This document shows positions 1 through 8,336 of a stretch of DNA of 61,229 nucleotides, one piece after another. Origin of the DNA: CAZHGD01 sp964531735 (GTDB lineage Bacteria; Armatimonadota; UBA10988); the NCBI GenBank assembly GCA_964531735.1, contig CAZHGD010000020.1, positions 1 to 61,229 of the forward strand. Direction: 5' to 3'. The notes below the pieces were generated by a model. The model worked only from the letters and a program-made list of their open reading frames with translations, was not told the origin of the DNA and did not search any database. Positions within the stretch are counted from its first letter, which is position 1, and each line of letters opens with the position of its first letter. Position numbers and translations under genes: made by a program.

Positions 1-1
1 G

Positions 2-520
2 CCGCCCGGCGCCGCGCCGGTCCAGCCGCGTGACCAGATGGACGACGGCCCGGCGTTCATCGCCATGGGCCTCCAACCGGTCCAGCGCCAAGGCGGCCGC
101 CAGAACCGCCAAGGCGGCGGCCCCGGTGGTCCTGGTGGTCCGGGTGGTCCTGGCGGTCCGGGTGGTCCTGGCGGTCCGGGTGGCATGGGCGGCGGTCCGG
201 GTGGCCCCGGCGGTCCGGGTGGCCCGGGCGGCTTCGGCGGGCGCGGCTTCGGCGGCGGCCTCGACATGTCGGGCCTGGCCTTGCCCATCGTGATGGTCGA
301 GGACTCCACGGGCCATCGGTTCAGCGGCGCGCTGGCCGGCATCAAGGACGTCAAGGTCGAGGCTGACCGCATCAGCTTCACCATGACCGCCGGGCTGCCC
401 AAGCCCGACGCGGAGCCGAAGCGGCTGCTGGTCTCGTTCGTCGAACTCGGCACGGGCTCCAAGAAGGTGCCGTTCGAGTTCGGCCGCATGGACCTGCCCA
501 CGGTGGCCAAGAAGCCATAA
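2..520 (+). CDS. Glycine-rich, collagen-like protein (5' end outside window)
   Basis: The frame is open from base 2, so the gene probably begins upstream; an ATG at 38 is only an internal candidate. From about base 113 to 255 the protein is almost pure Gly-Gly-Pro triplets, with Met, Phe and Arg interruptions towards the end. A roughly 80-residue non-repetitive domain rich in Lys, Val and Phe follows and ends at TAA 518-520. The GGP tract could form a collagen or polyglycine-II type helix, but the Gly-Gly-X phase differs from classical Gly-X-Y collagen. The next gene starts 7 bases downstream, so the two are probably co-transcribed. No enzymatic domain is visible and the function is unknown. 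Confidence 0.6.
   Translation, partial: PPGAAPVQPRDQMDDGPAFIAMGLQPVQRQGGRQNRQGGGPGGPGGPGGPGGPGGPGGPGGMGGGPGGPGGPGGPGGFGGRGFGGGLDMSGLALPIVMVEDSTGHRFSGALAGIKDVKVEADRISFTMTAGLPKPDAEPKRLLVSFVELGTGSKKVPFEFGRMDLPTVAKKP
113..255 (+). repeat. Gly-Gly-Pro coding repeat
   Basis: Tandem copies of ggtcctggtggtccgggt-type 9-12 base units encode the GGP tract of the preceding gene. Copies differ mainly at wobble positions, which suggests expansion by slippage followed by drift. Confidence 0.75.
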
Positions 521-527
521 TGGCGCC

Positions 528-1469
528 ATGGCCACCGTCACCCCACTGAGCGAACGGAGTCGCTGGGCGATCTTCCGGACCATCGCCCTGAGCTGGGCCG
601 CCGTGGGCCTGCCGCTGCTGGCAGTGCTCGCGGCGGCCCTTCGCCCAACCGCCGGGCAGTCGTGGGTCACCCAACTGGGCGAGATTCGAGCCGATGCGCC
701 CATCATCCAGCTTCAGTCGGGCACCGACCGCCAGGGCGGCCATGCCGCGGCGATCGACGCCACGGCTACCATCCATGTGCTCCGCCCACGAGACAGCGGT
801 CTCGCCGAGGACGTGCTGCCGCCGACCTGGCGGCCGACCGACCCCAGTCGGGTCCGCGTCCTGTTCGTCGATGTGAATGGTGATGACCTGCTGGATCTGG
901 TGGCGATGGAGGTGCCCCCGGGCGCTCGGACGCTGAGCAGCGAAACCGCACCGACCGAGTGGCGCTGCGCCATCTACCTCCAGAGCGACGGCCACTTCCG
1001 CCTCGACCAGGTGACGCGGCGATCACCGTTCGTGCCGCCCACTCGCGGCGCGGGCCGCGTGCAGGCTGCCGGCGTCGAGTACGTGCCGCAGTTGGTGCCT
1101 GTGCCGCCCGGCGTGCTCCCGTCAACGCGGCTGCTGCGCGCCGACGACGGCCGGGCCACGTTCCGCGTCGCCGGCGTGATGCACTCGACGCTGGATGCCG
1201 ACGGTGACGGCTACGACGACCTGCTCACCGTCACGACCGACCGCGCCCACGCCGGTCGGGCCACCTACCGTCTGCTGCTGTTCCGTCGCGAGGCCTATCT
1301 GCCCGTGTGGCAGGAGTCGTTCGACCAGGTCGACTTGCAGCGCGTGTGGCAGCGCCTGACGCAGGTCGTCGACCTGTCGGGGAGCGGCCGGTCGGACATC
1401 GTCGTGGCCGAAGGCCGGTCGGGCCGGGTGTCGGTCTGGCGCCTGCCCTTGGAGCGTGGGCCGCGGTGA
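528..1469 (+). CDS. Secreted/anchored FG-GAP (VCBS)-like repeat protein
   Basis: The 313-aa protein has a hydrophobic N-terminal segment (about residues 14-36, ALSWAAVGLPLLAVLAAAL) that could be a signal anchor. Three Asp/Gly-rich loops follow: DVNGDDLLDLV near residue 114, DADGDGYDDLL near 222 and DLSGSGRSDIV near 281. Such calcium-binding-like D-x-[DN]-G-D loops are characteristic of FG-GAP/VCBS beta-propeller blades in extracellular proteins. Only three blades are evident, so it is either a partial propeller or a divergent one. It lies 7 bases after the Gly-rich gene. The ligand is unknown. Confidence 0.6.
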   Translation: MATVTPLSERSRWAIFRTIALSWAAVGLPLLAVLAAALRPTAGQSWVTQLGEIRADAPIIQLQSGTDRQGGHAAAIDATATIHVLRPRDSGLAEDVLPPTWRPTDPSRVRVLFVDVNGDDLLDLVAMEVPPGARTLSSETAPTEWRCAIYLQSDGHFRLDQVTRRSPFVPPTRGAGRVQAAGVEYVPQLVPVPPGVLPSTRLLRADDGRATFRVAGVMHSTLDADGDGYDDLLTVTTDRAHAGRATYRLLLFRREAYLPVWQESFDQVDLQRVWQRLTQVVDLSGSGRSDIVVAEGRSGRVSVWRLPLERGPR

Positions 1470-1522
1470 CCCCTCGCCGAACCGCCGAACCTGTGGCATG
1501 ATGCGCACGGAGGCAAGCGGGC

Positions 1523-3028
1523 ATGGCCCAAGGCAAGGTGTACCTCGTCGGCGCGGGCCCCGGTGACCCCGGTCTGCTCACCATCCGCGGGCGCGCGCTA
1601 CTCGAGCAGTGCGACGCGGTGGTCTACGACCGTCTGGTGAACCCGCGTCTGCTGCGGCTCGCGCCGGCTGCCGCCGAGCGCATCTACGTCGGCAAGCAAC
1701 CGGGCCAGGTCGCCTTGCCGCAGGACGGCATCAATGCCCTGCTCGTCGAACGCGCTCAACTGGGCCAGCGCGTCGTGCGCCTGAAGGCCGGTGACCCGTT
1801 CGTCTTCGGCCGCGGCGGCGAGGAAGCGCTGGCCTGCGTCGCGGCCGGTGTGCCTTGGGAAGTGGTGCCGGGCGTCACCTCGGCCATCGCCGCGCCGGCC
1901 TATGCCGGCATCCCGGTCACCCATCGCAACGTGGCCACTTCGTTCGCGGTCATCACCGGCCACGAGAACCCGGACAAGCCCGAGCGCCAGGTCGACTGGG
2001 CCGCCGTGGCCGGCGCCGCCGACACGTTGGTGTTCCTGATGGGTGTGGGCAACCTGCCCGAGATCGCCGAGCAACTCGTCGCGCACGGTCGCCCACCGAA
2101 GACGCCGGTGGCGGTGATCCAGTGGGGCACCTGGCCACGGCACCGGTCGGTCCGCGGCCCGCTGGAGCAGATCGCGGCGGTGGTGGCGCAGGCGGGGCTC
2201 AAGCCGCCGGCGGTCACCGTCGTCGGTGAGGTGGTCGAGTTGGCCACGTCGCTCTCGTGGTTCGAGCAGCGTCCGCTGCTCGGCCGGCGCGTCATTGTGA
2301 CCCGATCGCGCGCGCAGGCCTCCGACCTGGCCGACCGGCTGGAGTCGCTCGGCGCCGAAGCGGTCGAGTTCCCGGTGATCGCCATCGAGCCCCTGGACGT
2401 CGCGGCGCGCGTGCGCGATCTGCTGGCCACCGACTGGCCGTTCGACTGGGTCGTGTTCACGAGCACCAACGCGGTGGACCGGCTCTTCAGCGTGTTCGAC
2501 GAACTGGGCGCCGACGCCCGCCGCCTGGCCGGCTGCCGGTTTGGCGCCGTCGGTAGCGCCACCGCCGCCGCGCTCGGCGCGCACGGGTTGCGCGCCGACT
2601 TCGTCCCGTCGAGCTTCAGCGCCGATGACTTCGTGCGCGAGTTCGGACCGGCCGACGAGTTGCGCGTCCTGTTCCCGTGCGCCGCTCAGGCCGCGGACAC
2701 GGTGCCGACCGAGCTGACCGCCCGCGGCGCCCGGGTCGAGTCGCTGGCGCTCTACCAGACCGTCCTCGACCACGGCGACGTGGCGCAGGTCGACCAGTGG
2801 CTGCGCGATGGGACCATCGACGCGGTCACGTTCACCTCGTCGAGCACGGCCATGAACTTCCGCGCCTTGCTGCCGAAGGCCGACCTCGGCAGCGTCTGCC
2901 TGGTCTCCATCGGGCACAAGACCAGCGCCGCCCTCGGGCGCCTCGGGCTGGCGCCGACCATTGAAGCGCCGGAAAGCACCATCGAGGGCGTCGTCGCCGC
3001 CGTGGTGCAGCAGTTCTCGACGACCTGA
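1523..3028 (+). CDS. cobA-hemD: Uroporphyrinogen-III C-methyltransferase / uroporphyrinogen-III synthase fusion
   Basis: This 501-aa bifunctional enzyme makes uroporphyrinogen III from hydroxymethylbilane (HemD) and methylates it at C2 and C7 to precorrin-2 (CobA/SUMT), the branch to siroheme and B12. Residues 1-245 carry SUMT motifs: VGAGPGDPGLLT near the N-terminus, then LKAGDPFVFGRGGEEA and VVPGVTSAIAAPAYAGIPVTHR-type segments. Residues 250-500 are a HemD domain starting GRRVIVTRSRAQA. Such fusions are known in several phyla. GGAGG at 1510-1514 sets the ATG. The stop lies one base from the convergent DASS carrier stop, with no terminator visible between them. Tetrapyrrole supply fits the heme-rich cytochrome locus, though the genes are far apart. 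Confidence 0.95.
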   Translation: MAQGKVYLVGAGPGDPGLLTIRGRALLEQCDAVVYDRLVNPRLLRLAPAAAERIYVGKQPGQVALPQDGINALLVERAQLGQRVVRLKAGDPFVFGRGGEEALACVAAGVPWEVVPGVTSAIAAPAYAGIPVTHRNVATSFAVITGHENPDKPERQVDWAAVAGAADTLVFLMGVGNLPEIAEQLVAHGRPPKTPVAVIQWGTWPRHRSVRGPLEQIAAVVAQAGLKPPAVTVVGEVVELATSLSWFEQRPLLGRRVIVTRSRAQASDLADRLESLGAEAVEFPVIAIEPLDVAARVRDLLATDWPFDWVVFTSTNAVDRLFSVFDELGADARRLAGCRFGAVGSATAAALGAHGLRADFVPSSFSADDFVREFGPADELRVLFPCAAQAADTVPTELTARGARVESLALYQTVLDHGDVAQVDQWLRDGTIDAVTFTSSSTAMNFRALLPKADLGSVCLVSIGHKTSAALGRLGLAPTIEAPESTIEGVVAAVVQQFSTT

Positions 3029-3029
3029 G

Positions 3030-4547
3030 CTAGCGCGCGGCCCAAGCCGGCAGACTCAGCAGATCGAAGCCGAACGCCCAGCGGCCCCAGGTCAGCACCG
3101 CCACGGTGGTCAGCACGGCCCCACTCATGTTGAGCAGGAAGCCGGTGCGCACCATCTGCCAGACACTCAGCCGACCCGTGGCGAAGACCATCGCGTTCGG
3201 CGCCGTGCCCGCCGGCAGCATGAAGCCCAGCGAGGCACAGATGGTGGCCGGCAGGAGCAGCAGCAGCGGATTGGCGTGCAGCGCCACGGAGACACCCACC
3301 AGCACCGGGAGCACCATCTCGACCGTGGAGGTGTTGGCGGTGAACTCGGTGATGCAGACCAGCGCAAAGCTGATCACCATGACGAGGATGAACGGGTTGG
3401 TGACGCCGAGGCTCGCCAGGTGGTCGCCGCACCACCGGTCCAGACCGGTCTTGGTGAACCCGGCGGCCAGCGCGAAGCCACCGCCGAACAGCATCACGAT
3501 GCCCCAGGGCAAACGTTCGGCCTCGGCCCAGGTGATGATGCCGCGTCCCGGCTCCTTCTTCGAGGGGATGACGAACAGCAGCAGCGCGGCGATCATCGCC
3601 ACGGTGCTGTCGGCGATCATCTTCTCGTTCAGGAACTTCAGCGACGTCCAGCCGAGGATCTTGAACCGGCCCAGGTCGATGTCGGCGCGGAAGATCCACA
3701 TGAAGATCATCAGCTCGGCAACGACCAGCAGCACCTTCTGCTCATAGGTGGCCGGGCCCAGCTTGCGCAACTCCTCGCGGAACACCGACCGGTCTACGCC
3801 CTGCACATCGCAGCGCCGCAGGTAGAGGAACCACAGGATGCCCCAGGTCAGCAGCAGCATGACCGCCGCCAGCGGCGTGGCCAGCCTCATCCAGCCAAGG
3901 AAGCTGAGCGCCGGCGCCGCCGGGAAGCCCAGATGGAACTGCCGCACGAACACCAGATTGGTCGGCGTGCCGATGGGCGTGGCGATACCGCCGATACTCG
4001 ACCCATACGCGATGGCCAGCAGCAAGGCCACCGCCAACGGGGCCAGGCGCTCGCGCTCGTAGGTCTCCTCGAGCTTGGCCAGCACCGCGATCACCGGTGG
4101 CATCATGACCATCGTCGCCGCCGTGTTCGACATCCACATGGACATGAACCCCGCGGCCACCAGGAAGCCGAGCAGCAGGCCCGCGGGACGACCGCCGAAC
4201 ACCGTGACCGCCTGGAGCGCGAACCGCTGGTGCATGCCCCAGCGTTCCATCGCCAGGGCAACGATGAAGCCCCCGATGAACAGGAAGGTGATCTGGTCGA
4301 GGTAGACCGGCGCCAGGTCCTTCATGGCCATGATGCCCAGCAGCGGCATCGCCGCGAGCGGCAGCAGCGCCGTGACCGCCAGCGGCACGGCCTCGGTGAT
4401 CCACCACAGCGCCATCCACAGCGCCACGCCCGCCATGCGCGTCATGGCCGGCTTGCCCGGTTGCAGGTCACAGGTCGCCATGACCAGCACGGCACTGGCC
4501 GGTCCCAGCAGCAGCCAGAACCAGTACCGCCAACCGCGGTTCATCAT
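3030..4547 (-). CDS. DASS (SLC13) family sodium:dicarboxylate/sulfate symporter
   Basis: This 505-aa integral membrane protein has many hydrophobic helices. The family signature GSSIGGIATPIGTPTN lies in the first half, forming the substrate/sodium loop (SNT-like motif), and a matching second-repeat motif is near the C-terminus (SLGFMLPAGTAPNAM). These place it in the divalent anion:sodium symporter family, which imports succinate, malate, citrate or sulfate. The exact substrate cannot be read from the sequence. It follows the TIM-barrel isomerase gene by 29 bases on the same strand, so the two probably form an operon. Tandem ATGs at 4547 and 4544 follow an AGAGGTGG Shine-Dalgarno. Confidence 0.9.
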   Translation of the reverse strand: MMNRGWRYWFWLLLGPASAVLVMATCDLQPGKPAMTRMAGVALWMALWWITEAVPLAVTALLPLAAMPLLGIMAMKDLAPVYLDQITFLFIGGFIVALAMERWGMHQRFALQAVTVFGGRPAGLLLGFLVAAGFMSMWMSNTAATMVMMPPVIAVLAKLEETYERERLAPLAVALLLAIAYGSSIGGIATPIGTPTNLVFVRQFHLGFPAAPALSFLGWMRLATPLAAVMLLLTWGILWFLYLRRCDVQGVDRSVFREELRKLGPATYEQKVLLVVAELMIFMWIFRADIDLGRFKILGWTSLKFLNEKMIADSTVAMIAALLLFVIPSKKEPGRGIITWAEAERLPWGIVMLFGGGFALAAGFTKTGLDRWCGDHLASLGVTNPFILVMVISFALVCITEFTANTSTVEMVLPVLVGVSVALHANPLLLLLPATICASLGFMLPAGTAPNAMVFATGRLSVWQMVRTGFLLNMSGAVLTTVAVLTWGRWAFGFDLLSLPAWAAR

Positions 4548-4576
4548 CGTCCACCTCTTGTCATGACGCCAGGGGC

Positions 4577-5452
4577 CTAGACATCACAGATGCGCACGGC
4601 TTGCGCCAGCGCGGTCAGTGCGTCACGCTTCGGCACGAACTCGTGAGCCACGTAGCCCTGGAAGCCGGTCGCCACGATCGCCTTCATGATCGCCGGGTAG
4701 TTGAGCTCCTGGCTGTCATCAATCTCGTTGCGGCCCGGCACGCCGGCAGTATGGTAGTGGCCAATGCAGTCCTTGAACTGCCGAATGGTCCCGATGACGT
4801 CGCCCTCCTGGATCTGCATGTGGTAGATGTCGTAGAGCAGCTTGACGCGCTCGGAGCCCACCTGCTTGCACATCGCGGCGCCCCAGGCGGTGTGGTCGCA
4901 CATGTAGTCGTGGTGGTCGCGCTTGCTGTTCAGCAGCTCCATACACACGGTGACCTGCTTCTCCTCAGCGTAGCCGGCAATCTGCTTCAGGCCGCTGACG
5001 CAGTTCTTCAGGCCCTCATCGTCAGCCATGCCGGCGCGGTTGCCCGAGAAGCAGATCACGTTCGGCACCCCAGCCGCGGCGGCCGCCTCGATGTTGCGGC
5101 GCAGATCGGCGAGGATGGCCGCGTGGTTGGCCACGCGGTTGAGGCCCTTGCCGATGCTGCCGCACTGCACCATCGTGGCCACCAGGCCGTGCTTCTTCAG
5201 CGTCTCGAAATCGCCCGGACCGACCAGATCCAGGCCCTTGAGGCCGATGCGCACGGCCGCCTCGCAGAGCTTGTCGAGCGGTATGCGCCCGAAGCACCAA
5301 CGGCTGGCCGACTGCTTCACACGTCCCTTCAACGGTGCCGCCGTGTCCTCGGCGCGCCCCAGTGTGGCCGCCAGGCCCACGGCGGCCACGCCACCCAGCA
5401 TCGCCCGTCGCGACACGCTCACCTCAGCCGCCGTCCGCTCGCTATCGCTCAC
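4577..5452 (-). CDS. Tat-exported sugar isomerase/epimerase (hydroxypyruvate isomerase-like TIM barrel)
   Basis: The 291-aa protein belongs to the AP-endonuclease-2/xylose isomerase-like TIM barrel superfamily. It begins at GTG 5452, preceded by GGAG eight bases upstream. The N-terminus holds a twin-arginine signal (SRRAMLGG followed by a hydrophobic stretch). Candidate metal ligands lie in CMELLNSKRDHHDYM, YDIYHMQIQEGDV and the late GHYHTAGVPGRNEIDD segment, matching hydroxypyruvate isomerase/OtnI-type enzymes. Export is common for such proteins in Planctomycetota-like lineages. It probably isomerises a sugar or keto acid; the substrate is unknown. It is likely co-transcribed with the downstream DASS carrier. 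Confidence 0.85.
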   Translation of the reverse strand: MSDSERTAAEVSVSRRAMLGGVAAVGLAATLGRAEDTAAPLKGRVKQSASRWCFGRIPLDKLCEAAVRIGLKGLDLVGPGDFETLKKHGLVATMVQCGSIGKGLNRVANHAAILADLRRNIEAAAAAGVPNVICFSGNRAGMADDEGLKNCVSGLKQIAGYAEEKQVTVCMELLNSKRDHHDYMCDHTAWGAAMCKQVGSERVKLLYDIYHMQIQEGDVIGTIRQFKDCIGHYHTAGVPGRNEIDDSQELNYPAIMKAIVATGFQGYVAHEFVPKRDALTALAQAVRICDV

Positions 5453-5573
5453 CTATCGTTCTCCATTTGGGACCAACCCGCCGCGGCTCGCCCGTCAGCG
5501 CAACACCCCGAGGGAGCGCCCATCACGCTCTGCTCGCGACCTCGTCGACGTGCCCTGCCCTCGGCGGACACGC

Positions 5574-6467
5574 CTAGCGCAAGCTGTCCACATGCTCCTT
5601 CAGGCCCACCGCCAGCGGTGTGGACGGAACCACGAGACCGGCCTGCCGCAGACGCGTCAGGTCGTTGACGCGGTGGCAGAGGAACGAGGCCTGCTCGGGG
5701 TGCTCGCGCCGGTAGCGGTCGACCGCCAGTTCGGCCACCTGCAGCGGCGCGCCAATCAGGTCGGCCACCAGCTGGTAGTAGGTCCGTGACTCCACCACAT
5801 CGGGCCCGGCGACATTGCAGATGACGCCGGCTGCCGCGGCGACGCCGGGAGCGCTCAGCACCGTCTCGGCCAGGTCGCGCGCCAGCAACGGCTGCTGCAG
5901 GAAGTGGCCGCCGCCGACCAGCTCGATCGCCTCGCCGGCGCGGAGCTTGTCCAGCAGGTGCGCGTCGCGCGAGGCGGCCGGCAGGCAGCCCAGATGCGAC
6001 CCGGGACCATAGATATGGCACGGGCGGAGCACGGTCCACTGCATCCGGCTACAGTCGGCGCGCAGCAGCACCTCCTCGCAGCGGCGCTTGAGCCCGCCGT
6101 AGCCTTCGCTCAGGTAGTGGTCGCTCTCCTCGCCTTGCGGGAAGCTGCGCCGCAGGGGATGGTAGACGAAATCGGTCGAGATGAACACGAGGTGCGCGGC
6201 GCGCGTGCGGAACACGGCCACGTCCTGCTGGGCGGCTTCCGGCTGGTAGCCGATGCAGTCCACCACCAGGTCCCAGGGGCCGCCGGCTGCCTCGATGGTC
6301 TGCGCGAAAGCCGCCAGGTCCTCGCGGTCGGCGACCAGCGCCACCACGCCACTGGGCACCGGGCGACGCCCGCGGGTGACCACCTCCACCTGCCAGCCAC
6401 GCGCCTGAGCCGCACGGGCCACCGTGCCGCTCACAAATCCACTGCCGCCAATGACCAGGACCTTCAT
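5574..6467 (-). CDS. NAD-dependent epimerase/dehydratase family protein
   Basis: This 297-aa extended short-chain dehydrogenase has a Rossmann start MKVLVIGGSGFVSGTV (GxxGxxG-like) and a substrate-domain YGGLKRRCEE segment containing the Tyr-x3-Lys catalytic pair. It also has the LRPCHIYGPG motif typical of nucleotide-sugar epimerases. The frame stays open upstream to 7091, but the Rossmann fold and a GGAG placed 7 bases before ATG 6467 fix the start there. A -10-like TACAAT lies at 6493-6488 on this strand. The gene is divergent from the KdsC-like HAD gene. It resembles the isoflavone-reductase-like/CsxA-type epimerases; the substrate is unknown. Confidence 0.85.
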   Translation of the reverse strand: MKVLVIGGSGFVSGTVARAAQARGWQVEVVTRGRRPVPSGVVALVADREDLAAFAQTIEAAGGPWDLVVDCIGYQPEAAQQDVAVFRTRAAHLVFISTDFVYHPLRRSFPQGEESDHYLSEGYGGLKRRCEEVLLRADCSRMQWTVLRPCHIYGPGSHLGCLPAASRDAHLLDKLRAGEAIELVGGGHFLQQPLLARDLAETVLSAPGVAAAAGVICNVAGPDVVESRTYYQLVADLIGAPLQVAELAVDRYRREHPEQASFLCHRVNDLTRLRQAGLVVPSTPLAVGLKEHVDSLR

Positions 6468-6572
6468 GGACGACTCCGCGCCAACGTATTGTACGGGCAC
6501 GGCACCGCTCCTGCACAGTCGCCGGCAGGGCCGACCGTCGATCCGCCGAACAATCGGGCCGGAGTGACGCGC

Positions 6573-7085
6573 ATGGCCGATGTCGGCCTGGTCATCATCG
6601 CCGTGGACGGGCTCTGGAGCCGTTTCGACCGAGTCGCGCCGGCCGACCGCAACACCGTCTTGCGCGTGGCCACAGCGGGCGTTCCGGTGGCCACCTGGAC
6701 GCGCGATGGCGAAGACTCGCTGGCCGTCATCGGCGATATGCTGCGCTTCCAGCCCATCCGGATCTGGGGGCCAGGCTACTCGTGCCACGTCAAGGGCCGG
6801 ACCATCGCCGACGGCCTGGCGCAGGCCGACGCGTTGCTCGACCGGTTGGTGGACCACCTCGCGCGTGACCCGTTGCCGTTCGGCCGCTCGGACGTCCTGC
6901 TCATCGGCAGCCACGTCGACGATGCGCCGCTGCTCGCGTCGGCCGGCGTCACCGCCTGGGTACCCGTGGACGCCGAGCCGCCCAGGCCGGTCGACTTCGT
7001 CAGCCACGGCGCGACGGACGCCTGCCCCGGCGTGGCGTGGGCGCTGGAGACACTGGTGCTGCACAACAACCGGTTCCTGAGGTAG
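6573..7085 (+). CDS. KdsC-like HAD-fold protein lacking the catalytic aspartate (probable pseudoenzyme)
   Basis: The 170-aa protein has the size and layout of 3-deoxy-manno-octulosonate-8-phosphate phosphatase (KdsC). Motif I should read DxDG, but residues 10-13 are AVDG: the nucleophilic Asp is Ala, while the acid/base Asp12 remains. A Lys motif (CHVKGRTIADGL) and a motif IV analogue, GSHVDDAPLL, follow; the Asp after Gly in the usual GDDxND is Ser. The C-terminal segment DFVSHGATDACPGVAWALE matches the KdsC tail (adyvt...GGxGAvre). The fold is recognisable but phosphatase activity is unlikely. The start is ATG 6573. The gene lies divergent from the NDP-sugar epimerase. Confidence 0.7.
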   Translation: MADVGLVIIAVDGLWSRFDRVAPADRNTVLRVATAGVPVATWTRDGEDSLAVIGDMLRFQPIRIWGPGYSCHVKGRTIADGLAQADALLDRLVDHLARDPLPFGRSDVLLIGSHVDDAPLLASAGVTAWVPVDAEPPRPVDFVSHGATDACPGVAWALETLVLHNNRFLR

Positions 7086-7124
7086 CGCCACCTGGCGGGT
7101 CCATTCGCGCTGGCCGCCGCCGCC

Positions 7125-7152
7125 TTGACAGCGACGCCCGATGGGCTATCCT
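7125..7152 (+). promoter_or_regulatory. Sigma-70 type promoter of gcvH
   Basis: A perfect -35 TTGACA (7125-7130) is separated by 16 bases from a -10 TATCCT (7147-7152), ending 31 bases before the GTG start of gcvH. Confidence 0.75.
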
Positions 7153-7183
7153 CGGGTCACTAGTTGCTGTCGTGAGGTGGTCT

Positions 7184-7570
7184 GTGAACATCCCTGCCGA
7201 TCTGCTGTTCCTGCGCAGTCACGAGTGGTGCCGCGTGGCCGGTGACCTGGCCACGTTCGGGATCAGCGACTTCGCCCAGGACCAACTGGGCGACATCGTC
7301 TACGTCGAGCTGCCGGCCGTCGGCAGCACGGTCACCGCCGGCGAACCGTTCGGCAGCATCGAGTCGGTCAAGGCCGCCGAAGACCTGAACGCGCCGGTCA
7401 GCGGCGAGGTCGTGGCGGTCAACGACGTGGCCGACCAGGACATCGAACGCATCAACACCGATCCCTACGGCGCCGGCTGGCTGGTACAGGTGCGCCTCAG
7501 CGACGCCGGCGAGCTCGGCGACCTGCTCGACGCCGCCGCCTACCTCGAAGTCTGTGAAGCCGAGCACTAG
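7184..7570 (+). CDS. gcvH: Glycine cleavage system H protein (lipoyl carrier)
   Basis: The 128-aa protein carries the lipoyl arm that shuttles the aminomethyl group in glycine cleavage; in some bacteria it is also the obligate donor for lipoyl relay. The lipoylation motif ESVKAAED places the modified Lys at residue 63, in the usual GSIESVKA context. The flanking FGISDFAQDQLGDIVYVELP is also typical. The GTG at 7184 is chosen because GAGGTGG precedes it and the conserved N-terminus starts there; the open frame upstream has no homology. The lipM start overlaps its 3' end by 17 bases, so the two are translationally coupled. No gcvT or gcvP is in the window. Confidence 0.95.
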   Translation: MNIPADLLFLRSHEWCRVAGDLATFGISDFAQDQLGDIVYVELPAVGSTVTAGEPFGSIESVKAAEDLNAPVSGEVVAVNDVADQDIERINTDPYGAGWLVQVRLSDAGELGDLLDAAAYLEVCEAEH

Positions 7571-8336
7571 CAGCCGCCTGCTGCTGACGCCGCCGCTGAC
7601 CGCCGCCGAGAACATGGCGCTCGATGAGCTGTTGCTCCAGCGCGTGGTCAGCGATGGCCCCGTCGTGCGGCTCTACTCGTGGTCGCCACCGGCGGTCAGT
7701 CTCGGCTATGGTCAGCGCTCCGGCGAAGTGGACCTGGCGGCTTGTTGCGCCCACGGGATCGATGTCACGCGGCGGCTCACCGGTGGGCGCGCGGTGCTGC
7801 ACCACCAGGAGATCACCTATTCCGTGGTGGTCGAGGCCGAGCGTCTCGGTGTCGGCCGCAGCGTCACCAGGGCCTACCAACTGCTCACTGCCGGCCTCAT
7901 CCGCGCCCTGGCGGTGGTGGGCATCGCCGCGGCCTGCCACCCGCGCCCAGCCACCGCCGCGACCGAGCGCGACCCGGCCTGCTTTGCGACTACCATCGGC
8001 GGCGACCTCTCGGTCGCCGGCCGGAAGCTGATCGGCAGTGCCCAGTGCCACCGCTTCGGCGGCATTCTGCAGCATGGCTCGCTGCCGATCCGCATTGACG
8101 AAGCGTTGCTGACCGCCTGTCTCCATCGACCGCCCGGCGCCGCGCGGCACTGGACCTGTCTCGACGAGCTGGGCGTCGAGCTGAGCGTCGAGGACCTGGC
8201 CGAGCCCTTGGCCGACGGCCTCGGCCCGGTCCTCGGCAGCCGGCCGACCATCGGCACGCCCACCGCCGCCGAGTTGGCCGACCTGGCGGCCCTGGCGCCG
8301 AAGTACCGCAGTGACGACTGGGTGCTGCGACTATGA
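7554..8336 (+). CDS. lipM: Octanoyltransferase LipM / lipoate-protein ligase A family
   Basis: The 260-aa protein of the BPL/LplA/LipB fold has the signature RRLTGGRAVLHHQEITYS and, later, a Cys (about residue 143, DPACFATT) followed by GRKLIGSAQCHRFGGILQHG. This pattern matches LipM, which uses a Cys thioester to move octanoate from acyl carrier protein to GcvH. True lipoate ligases lack that Cys. The adjacent gcvH agrees with the known GcvH specificity of Bacillus LipM. Translation begins at a GTG inside the gcvH 3' end. The stop overlaps the next ATG by four bases. Confidence 0.88.
   Translation: MKPSTSSRLLLTPPLTAAENMALDELLLQRVVSDGPVVRLYSWSPPAVSLGYGQRSGEVDLAACCAHGIDVTRRLTGGRAVLHHQEITYSVVVEAERLGVGRSVTRAYQLLTAGLIRALAVVGIAAACHPRPATAATERDPACFATTIGGDLSVAGRKLIGSAQCHRFGGILQHGSLPIRIDEALLTACLHRPPGAARHWTCLDELGVELSVEDLAEPLADGLGPVLGSRPTIGTPTAAELADLAALAPKYRSDDWVLRL

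Noticed and set aside
1598..2917. A 439-codon minus-strand frame
   Set aside because: It is antisense to cobA-hemD, with Arg/His/Gln-rich composition typical of a shadow frame.
2961..4580. A 539-codon plus-strand frame rich in Gln, Arg and His
   Set aside because: It is the antisense of the DASS carrier gene, whose transmembrane motifs are unmistakable.
6468..7091. Upstream extension of the epimerase frame to 505 codons
   Set aside because: It overlaps the KdsC-like gene on the other strand, and the Rossmann start with its Shine-Dalgarno is at 6467.
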